Assembly (NCBI GenBank): GCA_038210375.1
Contig: JBBQWT010000012.1
Location: 1 to 64,000, forward strand
Reading direction: 5' to 3'
Length of the DNA stretch: 64,000 nt
Source of the DNA: JBBQWT01 sp038210375
GTDB taxonomy: Bacteria > Acidobacteriota > Terriglobia > Terriglobales > Acidobacteriaceae
Part shown: piece by piece, positions 35,164-43,149 of the stretch
Layout: the number at the start of each line of letters is the position of its first letter
Position numbering within the stretch: the first letter of the stretch is position 1
Notes under the pieces: model-generated
Database searches by the model: none
Told to the model about the DNA's origin: nothing
The model's input: the letters and a program-made list of their open reading frames with translations, nothing else
Translations under genes and position numbers: made by a program

Positions 35164-35195
35164 CAAAAAAACAGCCCGCCTTTTCGGCGGGCTGT
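35164..35195 (-). terminator. Intrinsic terminator of the Asn/Asp/Arg-rich protein gene
   Basis: ACAGCCCGCC (35171-35180) and GGCGGGCTGT (35186-35195) form a perfect 10-bp stem. In the minus-strand reading the stem is followed by TTTTTTTGCTG. It lies 24 bases after the stop of the gene ending at 35220. Confidence 0.92.
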
Positions 35196-35219
35196 CTGGT
35201 TGGATTGCGTGAGTGAAGC

Positions 35220-35939
35220 TTAGTAGCGTCGCCGGTTGCCCCCGTAGTAGCCGCCGCCGCGATTCTGGCCGTAGCCCTGCTGGTAGCCCTGTGCGTAACC
35301 TTGGCGATAGAGCTGCTTGTAGTAGCTCTTATAGTTGCCGAAGCCGGAATTGTATCCGCGGTCCGCGTTCTTGTAGTTGTCATCGCTGGTAGGGCGGTAG
35401 CTGTGGCCGGTCTGCGCATCGTGCCTTCCGTCGTTCACACCGTCGTTATAACCGATCTGAACCACCTGGTCCTGGTTGCCATAGCGGCCATTATTGCCGT
35501 ATTGGCCGTTATTGCCGTAGCCGCCATACTGCCCGTTGTTACCGTACTGGCCGTTGTTACCGTACCCGCCGTTGTTTCCGTACTGGCCATTATTGTAACC
35601 GCCGTTGTTGCGGGCGCGGTCCCGATCCCGGTCCCGATCCCCGTCGCGATCCCGGTCGCGATCACGCTCACCGTTGCGGGAGTTGCCGTTCTGGCCGTTG
35701 TACTGCCCATTGTTGTATTGGCCATTGCGATTGTTCCCATTATTGTTTCTGCGATCGTGATCACGATCTTTGTCGTGATCTCTGTCTTTGTCTTTGTCTT
35801 TGTCATGATGCTTGGCGCGATCGCGATCGCCGTCGTGATCGCGATCGTTATCCTGGGCAGCCAGACTCAACGCACCCAGGGTGCTGCCGCCCACCGCAAG
35901 AGCTAGTACCCATCCCAAACTGCTTCGTTTCAATTTCAT
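35220..35939 (-). CDS. Secreted low-complexity Asn/Asp/Arg/Tyr-rich protein
   Basis: A 239-residue protein with AAGGGG before the ATG and a signal peptide (MKLKRSSLGWVLALAVGGS ... LAAQ). After it come a charged block of alternating Asp with Arg, His or Lys (DRDHDGDRDR, DKDKDKDRDHDKDR, ERDRDRDRDGDRDRDRDR) and a NNGQYGNNGGYG-type block with about ten degenerate copies. A better-ordered C-terminal part follows (VVQIGYNDGVNDGRHDAQTG ... YKQLYRQGYAQGYQQGYG). The GYNDG..DG..D pattern and the final helix resemble small secreted proteins I associate with acidobacteria. Function is unknown; the acidic/basic repeats could bind metal, RNA, polysaccharide or cell wall. Its own terminator and Shine-Dalgarno show that it is a real gene. 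Confidence 0.75.
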   Translation of the reverse strand: MKLKRSSLGWVLALAVGGSTLGALSLAAQDNDRDHDGDRDRAKHHDKDKDKDRDHDKDRDHDRRNNNGNNRNGQYNNGQYNGQNGNSRNGERDRDRDRDGDRDRDRDRARNNGGYNNGQYGNNGGYGNNGQYGNNGQYGGYGNNGQYGNNGRYGNQDQVVQIGYNDGVNDGRHDAQTGHSYRPTSDDNYKNADRGYNSGFGNYKSYYKQLYRQGYAQGYQQGYGQNRGGGYYGGNRRRY

Positions 35940-36304
35940 AATGCCCCTTCCCTCGGGAGACTTTATATGACTGATTCGGAGTGCGTCTCCGTCCTCTTCC
36001 TACACTTGATTAGAAACCAGTTTTGCCATGCAAGTTGCAGCCTTTGCGCGGTTTTACATAGACTTTACAAGGTCTCCCGAGCCGGGTTAAAAAATCGGGC
36101 AACGCCTGGTTTGTGAGATCGCCAAGAGGAAAAGACTCGGCCAAGGGGGATTCAGGACAGCTACGAATCGTGAACCAGAGTGGGGGTCAGTCTCGCTGTC
36201 GTGGATTGTTTTGTGGGTTCGGCCAATGCCGCAAGGGGACGCCGGAGCGCCTCATTCGATTACACTTGCTGTCGAGCAATTCGACTTCTTCGCCGGGAGT
36301 TTGT
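35940..36304. other. Divergent intergenic region, nothing recognised
   Basis: A region of 365 bases between the start of the minus-strand Asn/Asp/Arg-rich gene and the start of the plus-strand hydrolase. It should hold both promoters. The part near 36000-36070 is locally AT-rich, but I cannot pick out a convincing -35/-10 pair, a repeat copy or a small gene. Confidence 0.5.
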
Positions 36305-37930
36305 ATGCGCAGAGCACTGCTGATCGCCGCAATTTTGCTCCTGCCTCCATTCCTTTTTTCCCAGGAACAAAACCGGTTCCTCATTCACGCCGGCGCACGC
36401 ATGTCGGGGACGGAGCAATATTCCTCCAGCAAAACTTCCTCGGGATATTTTGTGAGTGGCCACTCCCAGCTGCAAAGCGGAGGCGCGAAGCTGGAATTTA
36501 CCGAGGACCTGGCGCTGGCGCCCGACATGGGCCTGGTGCGCTACAAGCTCGAAGTCACTTCCACGATGGGCACGCAAACCATCACGGCGACGCGCAGCGG
36601 CGAAACCGTTCAGATGAAAGCCCGCGCTGCCAGTGACGAAAGCGCCAAGACCACGCCATTCAGCGCCGGCGCGGTAGTCCTCGATAATTTGGTCACCGCG
36701 CATTTCCAGGTGCTGCTCGACAGCATTGCCGGCAAGGCCCCGGCCTCGTGGCCGCGCTTATTTATCGTTCCCCAGGCACTCGCCGCGGTTCCCGGCAAGA
36801 TGATCCGCGACGGCGAAGAGTCGGGAACGCTGGCCGGCAAGAACATCAAGGTCATAAAATATTCGGTCGAGCTGGGATCGGTGCTGGCGGAGTTCTGGGC
36901 CGATTCATCGAACCGGCTGATGCGGGTCGCCGTCCCTCTGCAGGAAGTGGAGCTGGTGCGAGAGGGCTTTGCCCTCGCGCCCCGTGGCGAACCCCCGCAA
37001 AAAGCGCCCACCACGTTCATTGAGCGCGCCGTCGAGTTCGAGAATGACTCGCTCAAATTCCCCGCCACGCTTTGCCTGCCGTTAAACGCAAAAGGCAAAC
37101 TCCCGGTGGTGGTGCTGGTGCACGGCTCGGGCCCCAACGACCGCGACGAGACCATCGGCCCCAACAAGCCGTTTCGCGACCTGGCGCATGGTCTGGCGGC
37201 TGCGGGCATCGCCACCCTGCGCTTTGACAAGCGCACCTTCGCCTACAAGACGCAAATCAACCCCGCGACCCTGACCCTTGAACAGGAAACCATAGGGGAT
37301 GCGGTGGCCGCGATTCACTTCGCGCGCAGCTTGCCTGAGGCCAATTCGGCGGCAGTGTTCGTACTCGGACACAGCCAGGGTGGGACCTTTGCACCGGTGA
37401 TCGCGGAGCGCGGTAACGCCGCCGGCGCGGTCATGATGGCCCCGCTGGAGCGTCCGTTTGACCAGGCGCTGGAGGAGCAGATTGCATTTCAGAGCAAGCG
37501 GGCCGGCGATTCCGATCCGGAAATCGCCGCCCAGACCCTGGCTATGAAGGCGCAGTTCGCGCGGGTAAAATCCGGCCAGGCCGCGGATTCAGAGCCGATG
37601 ATCGGAGTGACCGCACACTATCTCCGTGAATTCCTAAGCCACGACACCGTCGCCGAATTAAGAAGACTAAAAATTCCGGTCCTGGTGCTGCAGGGAGGGA
37701 AAGATGTGCAAGTAACCAGGGCCGACTATGATCTGGCCCGGGCAGCCCTGGCCGACAAGCCGGAAGATCTGCGCGAGGTGCACTGGTTTCCGGAGCTCAA
37801 CCATCTGTTCATGCCGGTGCAAGGCAATCCCGCCGGGGCCGAATACGGCCGCCTCGGTCAGGTTGCGCCATACGTCATTCAAGCGATTGTCGAATGGGTG
37901 GGCAGACACGTGGCGAAGGGACCGCCATAA
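36305..37930 (+). CDS. Secreted alpha/beta hydrolase (dienelactone hydrolase/esterase-like)
   Basis: A 541-residue protein from ATG 36305 (GGGAG upstream), starting a signal peptide (MRRALLIAAILLLPPFLFS). The frame opens earlier at 36113, but that part is not protein-like. Residues about 20-230 are a beta-rich N-terminal domain. From about 240 comes the hydrolase: VVVLVHGSGPNDRDETIGPN (oxyanion-hole HG), the nucleophile elbow LGHSQGGTF with S357, D467 in LQGGKDVQVTRADY, and H500 in FPELNHLFMPV complete a triad. The HGSGPxDRDE and FDKRTFAYK signatures match a group of secreted acyl hydrolases often annotated as alpha/beta hydrolase or dienelactone hydrolase-related. The substrate is unknown. 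Confidence 0.85.
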   Translation: MRRALLIAAILLLPPFLFSQEQNRFLIHAGARMSGTEQYSSSKTSSGYFVSGHSQLQSGGAKLEFTEDLALAPDMGLVRYKLEVTSTMGTQTITATRSGETVQMKARAASDESAKTTPFSAGAVVLDNLVTAHFQVLLDSIAGKAPASWPRLFIVPQALAAVPGKMIRDGEESGTLAGKNIKVIKYSVELGSVLAEFWADSSNRLMRVAVPLQEVELVREGFALAPRGEPPQKAPTTFIERAVEFENDSLKFPATLCLPLNAKGKLPVVVLVHGSGPNDRDETIGPNKPFRDLAHGLAAAGIATLRFDKRTFAYKTQINPATLTLEQETIGDAVAAIHFARSLPEANSAAVFVLGHSQGGTFAPVIAERGNAAGAVMMAPLERPFDQALEEQIAFQSKRAGDSDPEIAAQTLAMKAQFARVKSGQAADSEPMIGVTAHYLREFLSHDTVAELRRLKIPVLVLQGGKDVQVTRADYDLARAALADKPEDLREVHWFPELNHLFMPVQGNPAGAEYGRLGQVAPYVIQAIVEWVGRHVAKGPP

Positions 37931-37956
37931 ACCGGGTGGGGATAGAAGCGCGCGTC

Positions 37957-38387
37957 TTATAAGAATTGTCATTTCGAGCGAAAGCCGAGGAACCCTTTGT
38001 TTCCTTGAAGTAGACCGCGGCAGCCGCCACATACGGCAGACTCAAAACGATGGACACCCAGGTTCTACGCGTAGCCTGCCGTTGACTGGGAAAGCAAGTA
38101 ACCGAATGGCTTGATTTGGGGACGGCCTGAAAGAACGATCAAAGGCAGGCTGCGCGTAAAACCAATTGGAGAGCCCGGTGAATCCATTGATTCAAGCCGG
38201 AACTCCTGCCGCCCTGCACGAAACAAAAGGTTCCTCGGCTTGCTCTCGGAATGACAATTCATATAAAACATGCACTCTGCTCTAGAGGAAATATAAGGCG
38301 CCGCTTCCGTCCGGAGGAACTAATAATTTTCGAGTTGGGCAACAGGAGCCTGGGGCGGTGAAGCCGGGGGCCGTCAGAATGACAACC
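37957..38387. repeat. Large composite dispersed repeat (copy 2), nested inverted arms
   Basis: The left outer arm TTATAAGAATTGTCATTTCG (37957-) continues through AGCCGAGGAACCCTTTGTTT and mirrors the right outer arm ending GAATGACAATTCATATAAAA (near 38250-38269). Inner arms GGTTCTACGCGTAGCCTGCC (38061-38080) and GATCAAAGGCAGGCTGCGCG (38138-38157) are also inverted. The tail GAGGAACTAATAATTTT at 38314-38330 is shared with copy 1. CGGTGAAGCCGGGGGCC at 38356-38372, followed by GTCAGAATGACAACC, is shared with 41440-41470. The 509-base gap 37931-38439 holds no gene I can support. Confidence 0.88.
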
Positions 38388-38439
38388 AATGTTTGATATT
38401 TTTTCCGGTGCAGAAATTTCTCAATTGCAGGGTGGGAGT

Positions 38440-39261
38440 TCACTTACCCAACTTCTTGTAATCGCCGTACTGGCTGCTTTGGCGAATACGAGTTGTGGTC
38501 AGCAGCTTTCTGGCTTCCAGAGAAAACTTCGTCGACTGCGGCATCCACGCGCTGTTGTCGAAGAAAACCCGCGACAATTCCAAATCCAATTGGCGCACCG
38601 TTCCTAGCACGCCGTAAAACGAGGTGGGCTCGGTGAGGTGCACATCCACCTTGGCGAGGCCGTAGTCCTGCACATCGACCCAGACTTTGCCTTGCATGTG
38701 CATGAAAAGTTTTTCAGCGCTGTTGCGTCCACTCGGGCCCGGCGATTTTGGCAGCACCGTGATGATGTATGCCGGTCTGCCGTTGACCAGTTCCTTGCCA
38801 ATCGCTTCAAAATGGAAAGCGGAGAGAAACTGTTCATCCATCTTGACGGAGTCTTCCCCCGGCGCCTTCTCTTTTTTCTTTTTTCTTTCTTCAATAAATT
38901 TCTGCTCGTTATCGTGCTGGATTTTGATTTCGTCGCCAGTCAAGGGCTTGCCGTCCTTGGCGATCCAGCGAAGATAACCTGTCCCGTCCAGCTCAATCTT
39001 CTGGTATCCGCGATCACTGTGTTCTTTAACGTTGCCGTTCTTGTCGAGCTCGTCATGGATGCGGCGCTCAATGAAACCATAGCGCTCATCGAGCCTCTGC
39101 TTGTCTTCCTGCTGCGACCGGGCGACGAACTTCCGCATCAGATCATCGCCCCGGGGCAGCATCTCCGCCGGCTGGCCGGTGGCGGCTGCCTGGGCGATCA
39201 ATCCACAAGTTAAAGCCGCAGCCAGGATGGTCCTGGCGGTTTTCAATTGCGCCGTATTCAT
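38440..39261 (-). CDS. Secreted protein of unknown function (outer-membrane lipoprotein-sorting-like)
   Basis: A 273-residue protein with a signal peptide (TARTILAAALTCGLIAQAAA). It contains a charged helical region (RSQQEDKQRLDERYGFIERRI), a very Lys-rich stretch (KFIEERKKKKEKAPGED), and a beta-rich C-terminal half (GRPAYIITVLPKS, GKVWVDVQDYGLAKVDVHL). The second half resembles the antiparallel sheet of LolA/LolB-type or MucB-like proteins, in which a convex sheet binds lipids, but I cannot confirm this. It follows the YceI gene with a 4-base ATGA overlap, so the two are co-translated and may act together at the envelope. Confidence 0.65.
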   Translation of the reverse strand: MNTAQLKTARTILAAALTCGLIAQAAATGQPAEMLPRGDDLMRKFVARSQQEDKQRLDERYGFIERRIHDELDKNGNVKEHSDRGYQKIELDGTGYLRWIAKDGKPLTGDEIKIQHDNEQKFIEERKKKKEKAPGEDSVKMDEQFLSAFHFEAIGKELVNGRPAYIITVLPKSPGPSGRNSAEKLFMHMQGKVWVDVQDYGLAKVDVHLTEPTSFYGVLGTVRQLDLELSRVFFDNSAWMPQSTKFSLEARKLLTTTRIRQSSQYGDYKKLGK

Positions 39262-39854
39262 TTTGCGGTCTTGGCTGCGGGCATGACAACTTCGACATCG
39301 ATGTCAATCTGCACTATCTCGCCCACCGCCATCTTGCCGCCGTCCACCCCGAAATCGTGGCGGTTCAATCTCGTGCTGGCGCTGAAGCCGCGGTGGCTGT
39401 TGCCGCGCGGATCGGTGATGGCGTCGGACGGGCCATCCACATCGAGCGTCGCCGGTTTGGTGACGCCGTGCAGAGTCAGGTCGCCGTTCACCTTGAGTTT
39501 GTCGCCGTTCTTTTCCACGCCCTTTGATTTGAAAGTGATGGTGGGATATTTGGCTACGTCAAAGTAGTTGGCGCCCTTCAAATCCCCATCCCGCATGCTC
39601 ACCCCGGTGTCCACGGTGGTGGCGTCAATGGAAATGTCAACCGACGACCGGGTGATGTCCTGGTCGTCCAGTACGACGGTTCCCGTGACCTTGCTGAAGT
39701 GGCCTTTCACATTGGAGATTCCCATGTGACGAACGCTGAAGCCGGCGCTCGAATGCGCGGGGTCGACGTTCCAGGTGCTGGGTTTGGCGAATGCCAGCAC
39801 TGCAAAGCAGGCGATCAGGGACAGGCAGAGGAACCGCAATTTCATGATTTTCAT
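39258..39854 (-). CDS. YceI family periplasmic protein
   Basis: A 198-residue protein with a signal peptide (LRFLCLSLIACFAVLAFA) and GGAGA 5 bases before the ATG. YceI motifs are WNVDPAHSSAGFSVRHMGISNVKGHF, LKGANYFDVAKYPTITFKS, GDLTLHGVTKPATL and STRLNRHDFGV. The family folds as a lipocalin-like barrel that holds polyisoprenoid chains; members have been linked to isoprenoid carriage and acid or osmotic stress. It is the first gene of a pair with the unknown secreted protein at 38440. A terminal Lys/Ala stretch (VVMPAAKTAK) is unremarkable. Confidence 0.93.
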   Translation of the reverse strand: MKIMKLRFLCLSLIACFAVLAFAKPSTWNVDPAHSSAGFSVRHMGISNVKGHFSKVTGTVVLDDQDITRSSVDISIDATTVDTGVSMRDGDLKGANYFDVAKYPTITFKSKGVEKNGDKLKVNGDLTLHGVTKPATLDVDGPSDAITDPRGNSHRGFSASTRLNRHDFGVDGGKMAVGEIVQIDIDVEVVMPAAKTAK

Positions 39855-39962
39855 GGGTCTCCGTCAAGGCAGGTTTTTGAAAAATAGCGTACGCAGGCGG
39901 CCGGCGGTCTTTCTTCCGGATCCGCTGAAGCTATGATAGCACCGGCCCGTGGACCCGCTTAG

Positions 39963-41273
39963 CTAGAAGATAAACATGGCAGCGCCCGCCCCGAACATGA
40001 CCACGATGGTGATGCCGACCACTACCCGCGACAGCATGGTGCTGGGCTGGCCGTTCATGATGTGAGAATCGCACGCCACCAGCAGGACGCCCACCAGCAG
40101 GAATGGCGCCAGCAAGCCGTTGATGACCGCGCTCCAGTACAGGGCCTTTACCGGATTGATTTTCGCGAAATCGAGCGCCACCGCAATGACGGTTGAAACC
40201 AGGATGACTCCGTAAAACGATTTGGCCTGGTCCAGCTTCTTATCCAACCCGTGCCGCCACGAAAAAGTCTCCGCGAACGCATATGCGGCCGACCCGGTCA
40301 GAGTCGGTATCGCCAGCAGGCCCACCCCCACGATGCCCACGGTGTAAAGCGTGAATGCGAGTTTCCCCGCCAGGGGGATCAGGGCCGATGCCGCCTCGCG
40401 CGAAGTCTGGATGCTGGTTATGCCGTTGCGATGCAAAGTGAACGCGGTGGTGAAGATCACGAAATACATGACCACGTTGGAAAATAGCGTGCCCAGGCCC
40501 ACGTCGAAAATGCGCACATGCAGCTCCTGCATGGTGGCGCCGATGCGCTTCACCCGAGAATTGCGACCGGACGCGCGCTCCTCTTCCACCTCCTGCGAGC
40601 TCTGCCAGAAAAACAAGTATGGACTGATGGTGGTGCCCAAAATGGCCACCAGCACGGCCCAGCCGTCTTTTCCTTGGGGAACGTGAGGGATGAAAGTATT
40701 GCGGAACGCCTCATTCCAATCCGCATGAATGACAAACGCGGTGACAATGTAGGCGAAGAGTGTAAGCGCCAGCCATTTCAGCGTGGCGGCGATGTGGTAA
40801 TAGCGCAGCTTGACCGTGGCCCAGGAAATGGCGATGGCAAAAAACAATACCCAGAAGTGCGAGCTGAATCCGGAGAGCATCTGCGCCGCATCGGCCATGC
40901 CCGCCAGGTCGGCGCCGATGTTGATGGTGTTGGCGGCCAGAAGCGCGACGATGGCAATGATCAATACCGGCCGGGGAAATTTGTTGCGGAAAGCGCCGGC
41001 CAACCCCCGGCCGGTCGCCATCCCGATGCGCGCGCACATCATTTGCACCGCCGCCATCAGCGGCCAGGTCAGCAGTGCGGTCCATAACAGCGAGCTGCCC
41101 AGCTGGGCGCCGGCGACCGAGTAGGTGGCGATGCCGGAAGGGTCGTCGTCGGCGGCGCCGGAAATGATTCCCGGCCCCATGGAATGCATAATTTGACTGG
41201 CCGAGGAGCGCCGGCAGTCTTCCTCCGGAGCATCCACCAACTGGGGCTCTTCCTCTTCAACCGCTGGGCTCAT
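39963..41273 (-). CDS. Nramp-family divalent metal transporter (divergent branch)
   Basis: A 436-residue membrane protein with about 11 spans, read from ATG 41273 (GGGAG 8 bases upstream) rather than 41345. Span 1 has GIISGAADDDPSGIATY where manganese/iron Nramps have DPGN. Span 6 reads ILGTTISPYLFFWQSSQ instead of the usual A-x-x-M-P-H motif, so a metal-ligand Met is missing. This pattern belongs to a divergent Nramp-like branch whose ions (Mg, Mn, Al or others) differ between members; substrate cannot be stated. The 24-residue acidic N-terminus (VEEEEPQLVDAPEED) is notable. crcB lies upstream on the same strand, 258 bases away. Confidence 0.85.
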   Translation of the reverse strand: MSPAVEEEEPQLVDAPEEDCRRSSASQIMHSMGPGIISGAADDDPSGIATYSVAGAQLGSSLLWTALLTWPLMAAVQMMCARIGMATGRGLAGAFRNKFPRPVLIIAIVALLAANTINIGADLAGMADAAQMLSGFSSHFWVLFFAIAISWATVKLRYYHIAATLKWLALTLFAYIVTAFVIHADWNEAFRNTFIPHVPQGKDGWAVLVAILGTTISPYLFFWQSSQEVEEERASGRNSRVKRIGATMQELHVRIFDVGLGTLFSNVVMYFVIFTTAFTLHRNGITSIQTSREAASALIPLAGKLAFTLYTVGIVGVGLLAIPTLTGSAAYAFAETFSWRHGLDKKLDQAKSFYGVILVSTVIAVALDFAKINPVKALYWSAVINGLLAPFLLVGVLLVACDSHIMNGQPSTMLSRVVVGITIVVMFGAGAAMFIF

Positions 41274-41531
41274 CGTGAAACTCCCGGTGGTGCGGAAATG
41301 GGTTGTGGCGCCTGTTGGATGTATCCCGGGGCGAAAGGTTTGCATGCGTGCGGGGCGCCCCGAAAGGGCGAGATAGTTTCATGAGGCGGGGGAATCCCTC
41401 GCCTGATTTTTGTCAGCGGGTAGAGGTTCTTCCTCACCCCGGTGAAGCTGGGGATTGTCAGGTTGACAACCGGGTAGGGAATAAAGTCCGCCGCATGCGC
41501 GGCGACCGGTGACTGATGTGCAAAACGGGAG
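41274..41531 (-). other. Non-coding stretch between crcB and the Nramp gene, rich in inverted repeats
   Basis: It holds CGGGGCGCCCCG (41351-41362), a GAGGCGGGGG/TCCCTCGCCT hairpin (41383-41404) followed on the plus strand by GATTTTT, and TTGTCA-GGT-TGACAA (41455-41469). The last, with its CGGTGAAGCTGGGG lead-in, is a second copy of the motif at 38356-38387, so it is more likely a repeat than an operator. I looked for a manganese (yybP-ykoY) riboswitch and saw none. Confidence 0.55.
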
Positions 41532-41915
41532 TTACGTCGAGTGAAGGGTTGAGAGGTAGATTCCAGCAAAGACAGCAACCAGGCAAAGAACGGAATTGAG
41601 CGCCATGTTCAGCATGAACAAACCAGGTCGGCCTTCCTTGAGATAGAGCGCGCTCTCGAAAGCGAAGGCGGAGAACGTGCTCAGGGTGCCGCAGAATCCG
41701 GTGGCTAGAAAAAGTCTCCAGCGGTCATCCATCACCCGCCCCGACGACCATGAAAGCACGTAGCCCAGCAGCAGGCTGGCGGCAACGTTCACAATCAGCG
41801 TGCCGTAGGGGAAGCCGTGGTGGAGAGAGAGCTGCGAAGAAAGGTGGGTGACAAAATAACGGCCAAAAACACCGAGAACGGCGCCAGCCGCCAGCAACAA
41901 CAGGGTCTGCAGCAT
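41532..41915 (-). CDS. crcB: Fluoride efflux channel CrcB/FluC
   Basis: A 127-residue protein with four membrane spans. The Fluc signatures are AGAVLGVFGRYFVTH (Arg of span 1), GTLIVNVAASLLLGYVLS (the conserved Asn), and GFCGTLSTFSAFAFESALY (the TxSTFS-Phe box that lines the fluoride path). FluC forms a dual-topology dimer that lets fluoride leave the cytoplasm. Length is normal for a single-gene homodimeric form. A fluoride riboswitch lies 22 bases upstream on the same strand (41937-41990), which independently confirms both function and regulation. Confidence 0.96.
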   Translation of the reverse strand: MLQTLLLLAAGAVLGVFGRYFVTHLSSQLSLHHGFPYGTLIVNVAASLLLGYVLSWSSGRVMDDRWRLFLATGFCGTLSTFSAFAFESALYLKEGRPGLFMLNMALNSVLCLVAVFAGIYLSTLHST

Positions 41916-41936
41916 GAAATCCTCCGGGAACCAGAA

Positions 41937-41990
41937 TGTGCAGGAGTCATCAGCCGCGAGCGGCGGTTAAAGGCGAACCCCATCGCCGTA
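41937..41990 (-). promoter_or_regulatory. Fluoride riboswitch (crcB motif) controlling crcB
   Basis: The minus strand reads GGCGATGGGGTTCGCC, then TTTAACCGCCGC, TCGCGGCTGATGACTCCTGC. These match the crcB motif: a GGCGAUGG 5' strand, a hairpin loop UUUAACCGCC that forms the pseudoknot, and the GCUGAUGACUCCU 3' strand. The element sits between about 41987 and 41939, just before the crcB start and its GGAGG-like site (CGGAGGAT). Placement suggests that fluoride turns on crcB expression. Confidence 0.93.
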
Positions 41991-42122
41991 CTCAAATCGT
42001 AAGTGATAAATAGTTCAGCGTCCAGACTGTCCCGGACCGTCCCGGCGGTCCATTCCACTTACACCGCATGGGAGCATCGCCCTGGTTCAGGCTCGGGCAT
42101 ATTAGACTTCTAAGACCGCGAC

Positions 42123-43061
42123 ATGGATAAACAATCAACTATTTTTTACGTCATGGCCGCGCTGGTTGTGGTGGGAGCAATCTGCGGGTGGGTTTCGCCG
42201 CCGGTAGCGTTGACCCTGGGCATCCTGTATGGCCTGACCCTCGCCCTGCCCGCAGGCTTCAACGCCAAAAAAATTACCAAACTCCTGCTGCAGGGTTCGG
42301 TGGTGCTGCTTGGGTTTGGAATGAACCTGCAGCAAGTCATTCATGCCGGGCGCTCCGGATTCATCTACACCGCCGCGGGCATTACATTTTCGCTCGCCCT
42401 GGGCCTGGCGCTGGGCCGCATGTTAAGTGTGGATCGAGTGCCATCGTTCCTCATCTCAACCGGCACCGCGATTTGTGGGGGCAGCGCTATCGCCGCCGCC
42501 GGTCCCATCGCCGGGGCATCCGAAGAGGAGATGGCGGTCGCGCTGGGCACGGTGTTCATTCTCAATTCCATCGCGCTGATTATTTTTCCTTTGGTGGGCA
42601 CGGCCCTGAACCTCAGCCAAAACCAATTTGGATTGTGGGCGGCGCTCGCCATCCATGACACCAGCTCGGTGGTGGGTGCGGCGGCCAAATTCGGGGCCGG
42701 CGCCCTGGCCGTGGGGACGACGGTGAAACTGGCGCGCGCCCTGTGGATCGTGCCCCTGTCGCTGCTGACCGCATTGGTAATGAAAAGCAAAGTAAAGATT
42801 CAGTGGCCCTGGTTCATTCTCTTCTTTTGTCTGGCTGCGGTCGCCCGCACCTACCTCTCGGCCTTGAGCGCGGTCTATCCCGTGCTCGATCGCGTGGGTA
42901 AAATCGGCCTGACCCTGACCCTGTTTCTGATCGGCGCCGGACTTTCGGTGGCCGCCATCAAGAAAGTGGGCTTCCGTCCTTTGCTGCAGGGGATCATCCT
43001 GTGGGCCATCGTCGCGGCCGTTTCGCTGTTCCTAATTCGCCACGGATGGATTTCCATTTAA
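42123..43061 (+). CDS. YeiH/UPF0324 family putative anion (sulfate) exporter
   Basis: A 312-residue membrane protein with about 9-10 spans. Family features include FNAKKITKLLLQGSVVLLGFGMNL, LGRMLSVDRVPSFLISTGTAICGGSAIAA, the HDTSSVVGAA segment and FLIGAGLSV. YeiH-type proteins are usually annotated as putative sulfate exporters; direct evidence of substrate is thin. The gene is divergent from the riboswitch-crcB unit, and the 130-base spacer must hold both promoters. Whether its expression also responds to halide stress is unknown. There is no clear Shine-Dalgarno before the ATG. Confidence 0.85.
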   Translation: MDKQSTIFYVMAALVVVGAICGWVSPPVALTLGILYGLTLALPAGFNAKKITKLLLQGSVVLLGFGMNLQQVIHAGRSGFIYTAAGITFSLALGLALGRMLSVDRVPSFLISTGTAICGGSAIAAAGPIAGASEEEMAVALGTVFILNSIALIIFPLVGTALNLSQNQFGLWAALAIHDTSSVVGAAAKFGAGALAVGTTVKLARALWIVPLSLLTALVMKSKVKIQWPWFILFFCLAAVARTYLSALSAVYPVLDRVGKIGLTLTLFLIGAGLSVAAIKKVGFRPLLQGIILWAIVAAVSLFLIRHGWISI

Positions 43062-43149
43062 TCCCCGCCTCGGGGACGTCAGTTTGCGTGCGAGCGAGGC
43101 ACACACCGTGCCACTATCCAGAATCGCGCCGTGCATTATTCTTGAGAGC

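Noticed and set aside
35430..35720. Short regularly spaced repeats that might suggest a CRISPR array
   Set aside because: The units are coding repeats (NNGQYG and RD types), without unique spacers or cas genes nearby.
35301..35906. A 201-codon hydrophobic Val/Ile/Ala-rich frame on the plus strand
   Set aside because: It is the complement of the low-complexity Asp/Arg/Asn gene, whose signal peptide, ribosome-binding site and terminator are all on the minus strand.
34706..38387. Repeats flanking the Asn/Asp/Arg-rich gene and hydrolase as a composite transposon
   Set aside because: No transposase or target duplication was seen, and a third similar element lies 16 kb away with no link to mobile genes.
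41274..41531. Possible manganese (yybP-ykoY) riboswitch or metal operator before the Nramp gene
   Set aside because: No conserved riboswitch core was seen, and the TTGTCA/TGACAA palindrome has a second copy at an unrelated place (38356-38387).
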